The notes beneath the pieces were generated by a model. It searched no databases. It worked only from the letters and a program-made list of their open reading frames with translations, and had not been told where the DNA came from. Below are positions 35,712 to 45,377 of a stretch of 64,000 nt of DNA, one piece after another (the first letter of the stretch is position 1; the number at the start of each line of letters is the position of its first letter). Source of the DNA: Bin5 sp965261695 (GTDB lineage Bacteria; Chloroflexota; Anaerolineae; Caldilineales; Caldilineaceae); contig OZ253474.1 of the NCBI GenBank assembly GCA_965261695.1, forward strand, positions 2,666,001-2,730,000. The letters run 5' to 3'. A program made the position numbers and the translations under genes.

Positions 35712-36378
35712 ATTTGTCTCTCCTTTTGGATGTCAGCTGGCGGGCTGTTGCCCGGCTCATCTTCTGCGTCACATTGTCCACTCCCATAAACTTCCTCAAG
35801 CAGCTCCCTGGTCTTCTCCGAGCGAATCTCGTGCGCTCTCTGAAGGACCAGTTCTTCAAGGCGTTCTTGTTGGCGCTGCTCTTGTTGGTGCCGCTCTTCT
35901 TCGCTCTTGACCTCGTCTGATTCCATTTGTAGGGCGAGCGACCTGAGGAGGCCGCGCTGATGCTGGAAGATGGCGCTGAGACATTGGCGGGCCTCGTCGC
36001 GGTCCATATCACCGATGGCGGCGCTGTCGATGGCGCGGTTGGTGTCATGGAGGCCCTGGAATTGGGCTGTGAAGGCGGCATCTTTGAGCAAGCGATGGCG
36101 CAGTTCGGATTGGACGACGAGCTGTTGGGCCATTTCAGCGTCGAGGGCCTCGGCACGCTCTAGCCAGCGCCACTTGCGGGCGACTTTGGATATCCAACTG
36201 CTTGAGGGATCATGCCCACGATCTGGGCCACGCGCACGATGTAGCGAGGCAAGGGCAGGGTGAGGTAGACCTGGAACCATCCGAAGTGATCGGGGGGTTC
36301 TTGCGGCTGTTGCTGCCAGGGTTTGGGGGCGAGGTCGTCTATGGTGCTGCCGGTCGTTTCAGAGTTGTTGTCCTGCAT
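35708..36378 (-). pseudogene. Terminase-small-subunit-like paralogue with a frameshift
   Basis: It starts at ATG 36378 after AAAGGAGC (PKPWQQQPQEPPDHFGWFQV and YLTLPLPRYIVRVAQIVG), then needs a one-base shift near 36209 to continue as SSSWISKVARKWRWLERAEA and on to GDMDRDEARQCLSAIFQHQR. The result parallels the downstream paralogue over its whole length, including VG-x-SW-x-S-x2-AR. The C-terminal third is very rich in Glu and Gln. The 5' end and leader of this gene are the source of the 115-bp tandem array next to it. A sequencing error at the shift cannot be excluded. Confidence 0.65.
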
Positions 36379-36890
36379 GGTAAAAGCTCCTTTCTTTTGT
36401 TGGGAACGAGGGAAAACCGGTCATGGTTTCGGAGGGTTCTTGCGCTTGCTGTTCCCAGTATTTGGGCGGGTTGCCTCTGATGGCGTGCCTTGCATTTCCA
36501 AGGTTGTTGTCCAGCATAGCAGAGTCACATTTCTTTTGCTTGGGAGCAGGGACAACCGGTCATGGCCCTGGTGTTTTTCGGCTTGCTGTCGTCGATGGCG
36601 TTGTGCGCGGTTGCCGAGTTGTTGTCCAGCATAGCAGGAGTTGATTTCTTTTGCTTGGGACCAGGGGAAACCGGTCATGGCCCTGGTGTTTTTCGGCTTG
36701 CTGTCGTCGATGGCGTTGTGCGCGGTTGCCGAGTTGTTGTCCAGCATAGCAGGAGTTGATTTCTTTTGCTTGGGACCAGGGGAAACCGGTCATGGCCCTG
36801 GTGTTTTTCGGCTTGCCGTCGTCGCTGGCGTTTTGCGCGGTTGCCGAGTTGTTGTCCAGCATAGCAGGAGTTGATTTCTTTTGCTGGGAA
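36364..36890 (-). repeat. 115-bp tandem array derived from a gene's 5' end
   Basis: GTTGTTGTCC begins at 36364, 36503, 36618, 36733 and 36848: the first spacing is 139 bp, the others exactly 115. On the minus strand each unit carries a ribosome-site-like AAAAGAAA, an ATG and codons MLDNNSATAHNAIDDSKPK, matching the start of the frameshifted gene (MQDNNSETTGSTIDDLAPKP). Because 115 is not a multiple of three, each unit runs into the next in another frame. Confidence 0.85.
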
Positions 36891-36988
36891 ACAGAAAGCG
36901 CCCCGCCTTGAGCGGCGAAGCGACGCACGTTCCGGCGTCGCGAACTCGCGTGGGTAAGCCGGCAAAGAAAGCGGAGCGCCTGTACCTG

Positions 36989-37406
36989 AAACGGGAGCGG
37001 GCGGGCGCTCTGCAAGCGGCGGCCCTTCCCTCGGTTAGAACAGGGGGTTGATTTATGAAATTGGGGTTGACGGCGCGGTGAGCGGCGGCGCGGTCAGCTT
37101 ACATTCAGAGAAGACCCGGCGCGAGGATGTCTTGCAACGTTTTTGGCGAAATTGGGTGAGTTTGCCTTATTGGGCAGGCGGTCTGGTCGGTTGAGGGTTG
37201 GGGAAGGGGAGCGGCTGCGTATTGGTGGTGCGCGGGGATCGCGTGGGTGTCAGACGGGGTGTATGGCAGAACGTTCGATCAGGCGCTCGACCCCCTGCTC
37301 GGCGAAGATGCGGCGCGCCTGCTGGGCCGGGTTCTCCTTCTGCTCAAGCCGTTGCCAGAGGGGGGTGAGCAGGCGCTCTTCGCCGAAGCCGCGGCGGGCG
37401 AGGGCG
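36989..37406. repeat. Left copy of a 419-bp direct repeat
   Basis: Aligns with 50514-50932 with about 16 mismatches and a single one-base gap by hand alignment (about 96 percent). The sequence is the last 52 or so codons of the glutamate-cysteine ligase gene plus about 260 bp downstream. Both copies lie in the same orientation. Confidence 0.9.
37250..37406 (-). pseudogene. C-terminal fragment of glutamate-cysteine ligase
   Basis: Encodes ALARRGFGEERLLTPLWQRL and on to IERSAIHPV and a stop, identical in protein sequence to the end of the intact gene at 50776-52215. The upstream frame is unrelated, so only the 3' end is present. It forms part of the left direct repeat. Confidence 0.85.
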
Positions 37407-37542
37407 GCGTTTGCCGCCGACCCTTTCAAGCTCGCCCTCGCCGCTTTCGTCCTCAACCGCAACTGAGAGATTGTCGTTGATCTCGCCAAATGGCTGCCCG
37501 AGCGCAACCGCTGCCGGTATGTAGATCGTGTGGCGGCAGTCA

Positions 37543-37845
37543 ATCGAATTCGAGCACATCATCGGGCTGGGCGGGCAACAGCGTTGATATTAGCGCCGGC
37601 AAAGCGGCCACATGCTCTGCAACCGATCGGGCAATGGTGAGACGATGAATACCAAACAGCCGACTGAGTCCGCGTAAACTGATGCGTTCCTGGTAGGCTC
37701 TCAGGATGACCGGCTTCTGTTTTTTCGTCTCTCTCCTGGACTCGATGATCCGGCACACGCCACAGTCTTTGCAGTGACATTGCTACTGACCAAGGCGGTT
37801 GGTTCCATTCTTGATGACACTTGTGCTTCAGCACACTCGACAACT
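37543..37845 (-). pseudogene. IS1-family transposase fragment
   Basis: The minus strand reads the zinc-ribbon region of an InsA-like protein (VIKNGTNRLGQQQCHCKDCG), the helix-turn-helix AYQERISLRGLSRLFGIHRL and then ALISTLLPAQPDDVLEFD, where IS1 InsB would continue with its catalytic domain; a stop follows at once. An in-frame stop also lies before the zinc ribbon near 37838. It is therefore a decayed piece without ends, lying just inside the left direct repeat. Confidence 0.75.
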
Positions 37846-37972
37846 GCAGGTGATCGTTTTCTGTATCATGCTACTATTCTTTCATCACTTACTATTCGAT
37901 CACTGCCTCTGTCTTTTGTGTGCTGTCGGAGCCGGGGTGTCTTCAAGACGCGGATGGGACTGCGGTCATTGA

Positions 37973-38695
37973 TCAGCCCTCGACTACACGCCTATTCATC
38001 TGCTGGATCAGCGGTGGCATCCGGTCTCGCACGCTACGCTTCATCGAGTGCCATCCTCCGGCCGCCGGGTCCATCCAGTGGGTGTGAAAGGGAATCGACA
38101 ACCCCACGCGTTGTTTGTTCTGGGTAACGTTGGCCCCGCCGCGATGCCAGATACTGCCATGAAAGATGACCACAGACCCTGCCGGCCCCTCGGCTGCCAC
38201 GCGATGTTGTTTGTAGTCCACATCGTGTCGAGGTACGCGGCGCGAGTGGTGGGTGTAGGGGATAAGCTGTGTGGCGCCATTCTCGAGGCTGAAATCGGTC
38301 AGCATCCAGATACTGTTGACGACGAAGCAGGCGTCCGGCACCGGCAAGCCGGATTGGGGAAACCAACCCACTGGCACATCGGCATGAAAGCTCTGCGCCG
38401 GCGCGCCCGGTTTGATCCAGAGTCCGCCAACCTCGGCCAGTTGAAAATCAGGCCCAAGCAGGTGACGCGCCAACTCAAGGTAAGCCGGGTTGGTAATGGG
38501 AGGCACGAATATGTCCTGGTCGTCGTGATTGGATACGGCGCGCAGGTTCTGAACCAACTTGTCTGCATCCGCTTGCTGGCCCATGATCTCCATCAATCGT
38601 TCTGCCATCCGATTCGCTTCAGCAGTGGAGATCAGGTTGGGTATGATGACGAAGCCACACTCATCCAGTTCCCCCTTCAACTTATCGATGTCCAT
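37973..38695 (-). CDS. Phytanoyl-CoA dioxygenase (PhyH) family protein
   Basis: About 240 residues from the ATG at 38695, chosen because AAGGAGG lies 5 bp upstream (an earlier ATG adds 10 residues). An Fe(II)/2-oxoglutarate-dependent oxygenase: the iron ligands are visible as HAD in SFHADVPVG and the distal His in SIWHRGGANVT, followed by the Arg of QRVGLSIPFH that would bind 2-oxoglutarate. PhyH enzymes hydroxylate diverse small molecules, so the substrate is unknown. It lies downstream of the GH2/ABC locus on the same strand, separated by 539 bp, within the segment bounded by the direct repeats. Confidence 0.88.
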   Translation of the reverse strand: MDIDKLKGELDECGFVIIPNLISTAEANRMAERLMEIMGQQADADKLVQNLRAVSNHDDQDIFVPPITNPAYLELARHLLGPDFQLAEVGGLWIKPGAPAQSFHADVPVGWFPQSGLPVPDACFVVNSIWMLTDFSLENGATQLIPYTHHSRRVPRHDVDYKQHRVAAEGPAGSVVIFHGSIWHRGGANVTQNKQRVGLSIPFHTHWMDPAAGGWHSMKRSVRDRMPPLIQQMNRRVVEG

Positions 38696-39234
38696 ACAGG
38701 CCTCCTTGGGCGGTTCACGCATCACTGGTCAGGTTGATATCGGTTTGACTGCGGCTATGCTGCCTTACGTTTCTGCATCGAAGCGCAAGCGCGGAATCTA
38801 CGCGGGCGCATCCCGAAATGTTCGGCAATTGCGATATGCCCTTTCAGCCGACGAGAAGAGATCCGCTGTACAGGAATCGCCCCATCGTCTGCAATCCTGT
38901 CCATCCGCAAATCCCGAAAATCGTGGTTCAGACAGCGATTGCCCAAAACAAACGATTGCCCAAGACATGGGATACACTCATCTACGCAAGCTCGGAAGCA
39001 TCATCAGGTATGTGCTGCCATATATTACACGTCAGGGCGAGGCCCCAACGCCCGCCCACCGAAGAACAGAGAAACAACAATGCGGGCGCGCTAAGGAGTT
39101 CCGCGTGGCAGCCCCGGGGGCTGAGAGCGACGCGCCCCCCAATTGGGACACACCCCAGGGCCATCAACGCATAACCACGAAAATCTACTTTCTTCGCACT
39201 CGGCCATTCTCGCCACTGTATGGCAGGACAGCGA
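38696..39234. other. Gene-free stretch between PhyH and the first GH2 gene
   Basis: No gene is supported. It carries the second GTCTGAACCA repeat (38893-38937, minus orientation). The PhyH promoter should lie here. Confidence 0.4.
38893..38937 (-). repeat. Dispersed GTCTGAACCA repeat, copy 2
   Basis: The reverse complement reads CTGTCTGAACCACGATTTTC and GGGATTTGCGGATGGACAGG, aligned with 12874-12922. Confidence 0.6.
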
Positions 39235-42207
39235 TCAACTCTCTGCAACCAGGATTGTCTGTGGGTCGAAGGGCCCAAGCGCGTATGCGATCAGATCCTG
39301 GGACAAGATGACCGCCACGGGATCCGCGTGGGACACCGGCGCCATGTGCCGGAACAGATTGAAGGTGGTGACGAGCAACCGACCTTGCTTGTAGCGGAAC
39401 TGGGCGATGGTCGCGCCCGGCCCGTGCAACTTGGGATCGTCGGTGACCTGAAAGGTAATGTAATGGCCGAAATAGCCGCCGATCATGTCGTGGTGTTGTT
39501 CGGGCTTCAGGCCAAGGATCGCCTGGGCCGGAAAGACCATGTGATAGGGCCAGACGAGCGGGTTGCTCCCTGGCACGCGCCGGCCGATGCCGCTGCCCGA
39601 GCGGATGAACATCGATTCGGAGGCGCCGCCGTTTTCCGACGCGAACTTGAGGCCGAACTTGGCAAGGTAACTGCGCGCGGCCGGGTCGGGGTCCACGAGC
39701 AGCACGGTGCCCCCACCTGCCATGTAGGCATCGATCTCGTCGTCGATCGTCGTCACGATTGCCAGCGGGATCTCGGGGTCGAGCCCGGGGTGGACATCGT
39801 AGCCGGCGACGCTGAGACGGTAGGCCAGGCCATCGGGTTCCCAGCCCATCCCTTTCCAGGCCGGAACCTTGCTCCGGCTGCGCTCCTCGACAGCCGGCTC
39901 GCCCAGCAAGTTCGGCTCCCACTCGATGCGACCGCCTTTGGCGGAGCCCATGCTCTGCCAGAGGGGCACGTTGATCGGCCGTTCGACGATCGGCCGCATG
40001 TAGGTGCGCGGGTAGACGTAGATGTCTTGATAATTCTCTGTAATCGTTTCGCCGTCCTGCTCAATGCGTAGGCGGATCTGCAAGACGCGCGCCTCTGACA
40101 CCTGCGGCGTTGTGAATCGGATGTCGCCCAGACGCACCGCGTCGAAGTCCGACACAGAGACGTTCTCGATCTGGCCGCCGATATTGTGACCCTCCAGCCA
40201 CCAGTGGAGCGTGGCGTTGTGGAGTGGCCGGTGGTTGAGATGCGAAATATAGACCTCACCCTTGAAAACGTCACCGGACCAAAAGTTCAGCCGAGTCCAG
40301 TCAAGGAAAACCAGATCGGGCGCGTGCAGCTTTGCGTAGGCATCGCTCCAGGGCTTCTTTTCCCGCCAGTAGTTTATGACCCCGGTATGTGTACCAACGT
40401 TGTCATAGACATCGGTGTAGGTGAAGCCCGATATTTCGGGGTTCTTGCGGATTTGTTCGATTTGGTGCTTGATGGCGGTGTAAATCAACCAGCCGTGGCG
40501 TTCCATGAAATCAGTGAAGCCTGCATAGATCTCGTCAAGCCCCCACTGCCAGTAGCGAGACTCGAAGCCAGCCGGGTGTACACAGCTATGTTCATAGCCC
40601 GTCATGCCCTTCAGCCGGGTCGACTCCTCTAGCCACCAGGGCGTGCCCCCCCAATCGGCCTTCAATCGCTCCAGGTCAGGGGCCATGATGTGCGGGTTGA
40701 ACTCGGTAATCACGACCGGTCTGTTGGTGGCTCTCAGGTTCGCCATGTACCGCTTGCAATTCTCATACTGCGACAGCTTGTAATACGGGTGGCCGTCGTC
40801 GATGTCGTGCTTGATGTGACCCAGTCCGTGGCCGTTGCTGTTGTCGATGATGGGACGGGTGGGATCCAGCGCCTTGCCCTCGTCGTAGGCCCGCTCCACG
40901 ATGTCCCGGGCCGTCGCACCGGGGAGCACGTCCCAATTCCCATCGTAGTAGAGGCCGAAACTCTCGTTGAACGGCGCCCAGATCAAGGCGGATGGATGGT
41001 TGCGATCGCGGATGATCAGCGCCCGCCACTCGTCGAACCAGCGCTCAAGTGACTCCTCCGTCACCTGGTGCATGCACGGGGGCATCAACATCAGCAGCAT
41101 CCCCAGTCGATCCGCCCAGTACATGTAGCGCGGATCTTCCAGGCACCCCACTTTGCGGATAAAATTGAAACCCAGCTCCTTGCCCAGGGCGATCTCATGC
41201 CTTATCTCCTCGTCCGTCGGGTGCTGGTACGCCGGCGCGATGTTCATGCCGACGTGCATCAGATCCATGCCCCCAAACAGGTAGATGGGCCGATCGTTGA
41301 GATAGATGCGCGGACCTTTTACCTCCAACTTCCGCATCCCAAAGTCTGTCGAGGCCACGTCCACCACCGCTCCTTTCCGGTCCAACAGCTTGGCTTCCAC
41401 CTCATACAGCGCCGGATTGTCCAGATCCCAAAGGATCGGATCGTCGATCCTGATGTTCACCTCACGACGAAAGAGCGCGGGGCGCCCGCCGACCGGCACA
41501 AACATCTGCTCTTCAGTTGCGAACGCCCGCCCATTCGGCGCTTTGACAACCGCCTCGAGCCTCACATCTTCCTCTGCCATGGCCGGTATTTTTGCCTCGA
41601 TAGCCACCTTGGCCATGCGCTTATCCACATCCGGGATGACGTGGATGTCTGACAGGTATGCCTTGCCCGTCTCCTCCAGCCACACATCCCGCCAGATGCC
41701 ACTGATGTGTACGTTCCAGTGGTTGTTCTCGTTGAAGTCCACCCATTCCAAGTCCGTCACCTTCACCGTCAGTGTGTTCTCCTGCCCAAACCGCACCTGC
41801 TCGGAGATATCCAAGGCAAAAGGGGAATAGCCTCCCACATGCTCGCCCACCACCGTGCCGTTCACCCACACCTTGGCCGCGTAGTCCACCGCGATGAACA
41901 CGACGGCGATCCGCCTGTCTCTGTGGGCCTCCGACACGCTGAAGCTGCGCTCGTACCAGGCTGCCCCCACGTAATGGCGCAGGTCGTCGTACACGAACTG
42001 CCAGGGCGCAGGGACGGGGATCTGTCTATCCCTCACGGCACCGGGAATGAACCAGCCTTCGGCTTCACCCACATCCTCCGCGTCCACCTTGAAGTGCCAG
42101 TCACCACCCAGGTCCAGGATGACGTGCCGTTTCAGAAGCGGTATTGGAGCATGCATTCCATAGTCTGCCGAACGTCTACCAACGGCGCTTTCTCCTGAAC
42201 TTGGCAT
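39235..42207 (-). CDS. Glycoside hydrolase family 2 protein (paralogue A)
   Basis: A 990-residue glycosidase without a signal peptide, so probably cytoplasmic. AGGAG lies 8 bp before the ATG. Domains: sugar-binding jelly roll (about 25-190; KVWVNGTVVGEHVGGYSPF), Ig-like domain (about 195-295), TIM barrel from about 300 with acid/base Glu415 (WAPFNESFG) and nucleophile Glu502 (VITEFNPH). After about residue 620 comes an accessory region whose last part, GLDPEIPLAIVTTIDDEIDA then GGGTVLLVD, looks like a Rossmann/GATase-like fold. The family holds beta-galactosidases, beta-glucuronidases and beta-mannosidases; the substrate cannot be fixed. Its paralogue is encoded just upstream, and sugar ABC permeases follow in the same direction. 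Confidence 0.92.
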   Translation of the reverse strand: MPSSGESAVGRRSADYGMHAPIPLLKRHVILDLGGDWHFKVDAEDVGEAEGWFIPGAVRDRQIPVPAPWQFVYDDLRHYVGAAWYERSFSVSEAHRDRRIAVVFIAVDYAAKVWVNGTVVGEHVGGYSPFALDISEQVRFGQENTLTVKVTDLEWVDFNENNHWNVHISGIWRDVWLEETGKAYLSDIHVIPDVDKRMAKVAIEAKIPAMAEEDVRLEAVVKAPNGRAFATEEQMFVPVGGRPALFRREVNIRIDDPILWDLDNPALYEVEAKLLDRKGAVVDVASTDFGMRKLEVKGPRIYLNDRPIYLFGGMDLMHVGMNIAPAYQHPTDEEIRHEIALGKELGFNFIRKVGCLEDPRYMYWADRLGMLLMLMPPCMHQVTEESLERWFDEWRALIIRDRNHPSALIWAPFNESFGLYYDGNWDVLPGATARDIVERAYDEGKALDPTRPIIDNSNGHGLGHIKHDIDDGHPYYKLSQYENCKRYMANLRATNRPVVITEFNPHIMAPDLERLKADWGGTPWWLEESTRLKGMTGYEHSCVHPAGFESRYWQWGLDEIYAGFTDFMERHGWLIYTAIKHQIEQIRKNPEISGFTYTDVYDNVGTHTGVINYWREKKPWSDAYAKLHAPDLVFLDWTRLNFWSGDVFKGEVYISHLNHRPLHNATLHWWLEGHNIGGQIENVSVSDFDAVRLGDIRFTTPQVSEARVLQIRLRIEQDGETITENYQDIYVYPRTYMRPIVERPINVPLWQSMGSAKGGRIEWEPNLLGEPAVEERSRSKVPAWKGMGWEPDGLAYRLSVAGYDVHPGLDPEIPLAIVTTIDDEIDAYMAGGGTVLLVDPDPAARSYLAKFGLKFASENGGASESMFIRSGSGIGRRVPGSNPLVWPYHMVFPAQAILGLKPEQHHDMIGGYFGHYITFQVTDDPKLHGPGATIAQFRYKQGRLLVTTFNLFRHMAPVSHADPVAVILSQDLIAYALGPFDPQTILVAES

Positions 42208-42337
42208 ACAGGAATTCTCCTATAGTAAGTCAGTCAATGCCAGCGTAAGTAACCCACAGTTCCGCCGGCTATTCACCAGAGGTATAGGCCCAACTGAACA
42301 AGGATTATGCGCTTCCGCAGAGCTTGGCGTATCTGGA

Positions 42338-45253
42338 TCATCTGGATGGCGGCTCCAGTACTGTCTGCGGTTCAAAGGAGTTCAACGCATAACTCACCAG
42401 GTCTTGGAGCATAATGGCCGCCACGGGGTCCTCATCTATGGTGCGGAAGAGGTCAAAGGTTGTGATCAGTAGCCGGCCTTGCTTGAATCGGAGTTGGGTC
42501 AGGGTCGCCCCTACTCCGTGCAACTCCGCGTCCTCCCTGACTTGGAAAGTGATGTAGTGACCGAAATAGCCGGCTAAGATGTCGCGGTTATGCTCAGGCC
42601 TCAGGCCCAGGATTGCCTTACTGGCAAAAACCCGGTAGAAGGGCCACAGCAACGGATTGTCGAACGGAATCCTCTTGAATAGCCCGCCAGACTTTCGCAC
42701 AAACTGGGACTCGCACGGGCCGCCCGCTTCTGTTGCCAGCTTCAAACCAAAGCGGGATAGAAAGTCCTGCGACCCTGAATCGGTTTCTATCAGGAGGACC
42801 GTGCCGCCGTTGGCCAGATAGGCCTCAACCTCATCGTCCATGGTCGTAACGATGGCAAGGGGAATGTCGGGATCCAGACCGGGGAATACCTCGTAGCCGG
42901 CCATTCCCAGTCTATAGGTAAGACTGCCGGCCTCCCATCCCATGCCTTTCCATGCCTGAACCTTAGAGTTGCCTTGTCCAAAAGAGCCCAGGCTTTGCCA
43001 CAGTGGCACGTTGATCTTCTGTGTCACTGTCGGCTGCCTGTACGCAGTGGGGAAGAAGCACAGATCTACATAGTTCTGTGAGATCGTCTGCTCATCTTTC
43101 TTTAGGGCCACGAAGAGCCGCGCCTTTGTCCCTTCTTCTACGGCTGGAACGGAGAATTCGATCTCTCCCACTCGCTCTACGTCGAAGTTTCTCACAGATA
43201 CAGCCTGGATCTCGCCTTCAAGATCAGAGCCTTCCAGCCACCACTTGACTGTACAGCCTCTCAATGACTGCCGACTGAGGTGAGAAACGTACACTAGCCC
43301 TTTGAATACATCCCCCGACCAGAAGTTCAGCCGCGACCAGTCGATGAAGATCAGGTCCGGCGTCTGAAGTTTCGCATATTCGGCACTCCAAGGCTTCTTT
43401 TCTTTCCAATAGTCAATAAGGCCGGTGTGGGCGCCGGGATTGTCAGACATATCAGTGTACGTGTACCCGGAGATGTCCGGGTTCTTTCGAATTTGCTCAA
43501 TCTGGTACTTGATGGCTGCGAGGATGAACCATCCGTTCTTGTCTACCATGTTGGAGAAGGCGCCGTACACTTCATCAAGCCCCCACTTATAGAAGCGCTC
43601 CTCATAGCCGGCCGGATGCACACAGCTATGCTCGTAGCCGGTGAGTTTCTTGAGCCGTGTTGACTCTTCCATCCACCATGGTTTCTCGCCCCACTCTGCT
43701 TTGAGCCTATCCAGGTCCGGCAACATGATATGTGGCCCAAATTCTGTGATCAGATAGGGTCGGCCAAGAGTTCTCACGCTCTCCATATCCCGTCTGCAGT
43801 TCTCGTATTGAGAGAGCTTGTAATATGGGTGTGCGTCCCGGATATCGCCCTTGATGTGTACCCCGGAACTGTCGCCGATGGTGGGTCGAGAGGGATCCAG
43901 TTCTTTGGCCTCCTCGTATGCACGTTCTAAAATCTCCCTGGCCATCGCCCCTGGAAGAAGGTCCCAGTTTTCGTCGTAGTATAACCCCATACTTTCATTG
44001 ATCGACGACCAGATCAAGACGGAAGGGTGGTTCCGGTCCCTGATAATCAAGGCGCGCCATTCATGGCGCCACCGTTGCAATGATTCCTCTGTCACTTGAT
44101 GCATGGAAGGTGGGCTCAGCATCAGGAGTATGCCCAAGCGATCGGCCCAGTAGAGATACCGTGGATCTTCCAGATTCCCATAGCTTCTGATGAAATTCAT
44201 CCCCAACTCTTTTGCCTGCATAATCTGGCGCTGGATATCTTCGTCCGTTGGATGCTGATACTTCGGCGAGATATTCAGTTCATGCATGAAAGGAAAACCG
44301 CCGAAAAGGTAGACAGGCTTGCCATTCAAATAGATACGTGCTCCTTTGACCTCTATCTTCCTCATTCCAAAATCGGTGGAGGCCACGTCCACGACCTCCC
44401 CTTCCCGGCTCAGCAGCCTGGCTTCCACCTCATACAGCACCGGGTTCTCCACATCCCACAGAACAGGATTCTCTATCGCGACGTCGAACTGCCTGTTCAA
44501 AGTCGTAGCTGCTTCGTTTCCCGACACGAGCAGTTCCCCTTTGATGGCGAACGCCTGTCCCTCCGGGGCCTTGACCAGGAGTTGAAGCCCCAGTTCCTTC
44601 TCCGGCATGGCTGGGGCGTTTACCTTGACCCATACTCTGGCCATTGAGGCATCTACATCCGGAATAATGTGGATATCGGAGATGTACGCCTTCCCCGTCT
44701 CCTCAACCCACACATCCCGCCAGATCCCACTGATGTGTACGTTCCAGTGGTTGTTCTCGTTGAAGTCCACCCACTCCTGATCCGTCACATTCACCGTGAT
44801 CGTGTTTTCTTGCCCCCCTCTTACTTGGGCAGAAATATCAAGCGCAAATGGAGAATAACCGCCTACGTGCTCACCGACCGGTTCGCCGTTCACCCAGACC
44901 TTCGCCTGATAGTCCACGGAGACGAATACGACAGCGATCCGTCTGTCCTTATACTTCTCTGGGATGGTGAAGCTGCGCTCGTACCAGACCGAGCCTATGT
45001 AGTGGCGCAAGTCTTCAAACACGAACTGCCAGGGCGCAGGGACAGGGATACGTCTGCCTCGCACGGCGCCGGGTTTGAACCAGCCTTCGGCTTCACCTAC
45101 ATCTTCGGGATCCATCTTGAAGTGCCAGTCACCACCCAGATTGAGGATGACGTGCCGCTTCAGAAGCGGTATTGGGGGATTCTCTTCCCGGTCTGCAAGA
45201 CGCGTGCCAACAGCGGTCTTCCTCGAACTGTACATGCCAGGATGCTCCTTCAT
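42338..45253 (-). CDS. Glycoside hydrolase family 2 protein (paralogue B)
   Basis: 971 residues if started at 45253; the second ATG, at 45235, has GGAG 9 bp upstream and may be the real start. The domain order matches paralogue A throughout: jelly roll with WVNGEPVGEHVGGYSPFALD, TIM barrel with acid/base Glu420 (WSSINESMG) and nucleophile Glu504 (LITEFGPH), and the same C-terminal accessory region. Paralogue A has a 15-20 residue insert in the C-terminal region that is lacking here (around PLWQSLGSFGQGN). No signal peptide. The two probably arose by tandem duplication and attack related linkages of an imported oligosaccharide; this is inferred from synteny with the transporter. Confidence 0.92.
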   Translation of the reverse strand: MKEHPGMYSSRKTAVGTRLADREENPPIPLLKRHVILNLGGDWHFKMDPEDVGEAEGWFKPGAVRGRRIPVPAPWQFVFEDLRHYIGSVWYERSFTIPEKYKDRRIAVVFVSVDYQAKVWVNGEPVGEHVGGYSPFALDISAQVRGGQENTITVNVTDQEWVDFNENNHWNVHISGIWRDVWVEETGKAYISDIHIIPDVDASMARVWVKVNAPAMPEKELGLQLLVKAPEGQAFAIKGELLVSGNEAATTLNRQFDVAIENPVLWDVENPVLYEVEARLLSREGEVVDVASTDFGMRKIEVKGARIYLNGKPVYLFGGFPFMHELNISPKYQHPTDEDIQRQIMQAKELGMNFIRSYGNLEDPRYLYWADRLGILLMLSPPSMHQVTEESLQRWRHEWRALIIRDRNHPSVLIWSSINESMGLYYDENWDLLPGAMAREILERAYEEAKELDPSRPTIGDSSGVHIKGDIRDAHPYYKLSQYENCRRDMESVRTLGRPYLITEFGPHIMLPDLDRLKAEWGEKPWWMEESTRLKKLTGYEHSCVHPAGYEERFYKWGLDEVYGAFSNMVDKNGWFILAAIKYQIEQIRKNPDISGYTYTDMSDNPGAHTGLIDYWKEKKPWSAEYAKLQTPDLIFIDWSRLNFWSGDVFKGLVYVSHLSRQSLRGCTVKWWLEGSDLEGEIQAVSVRNFDVERVGEIEFSVPAVEEGTKARLFVALKKDEQTISQNYVDLCFFPTAYRQPTVTQKINVPLWQSLGSFGQGNSKVQAWKGMGWEAGSLTYRLGMAGYEVFPGLDPDIPLAIVTTMDDEVEAYLANGGTVLLIETDSGSQDFLSRFGLKLATEAGGPCESQFVRKSGGLFKRIPFDNPLLWPFYRVFASKAILGLRPEHNRDILAGYFGHYITFQVREDAELHGVGATLTQLRFKQGRLLITTFDLFRTIDEDPVAAIMLQDLVSYALNSFEPQTVLEPPSR

Positions 45254-45377
45254 TCAGCTAGAGAGTCCCCCAGAACAGTTTTGTCCCAATCTATGCTGTG
45301 GGAGATGCGGTACGGAAATTCCCTGGGCAAGCATGGGAAAGAAACAGTGCCCTGAAAGCGAAGTCCTTTACGATGCC

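Noticed and set aside
36364..36890. The 115-bp array as a CRISPR
   Set aside because: The units are nearly identical over their whole length, with no unique spacers, and no cas genes are nearby.
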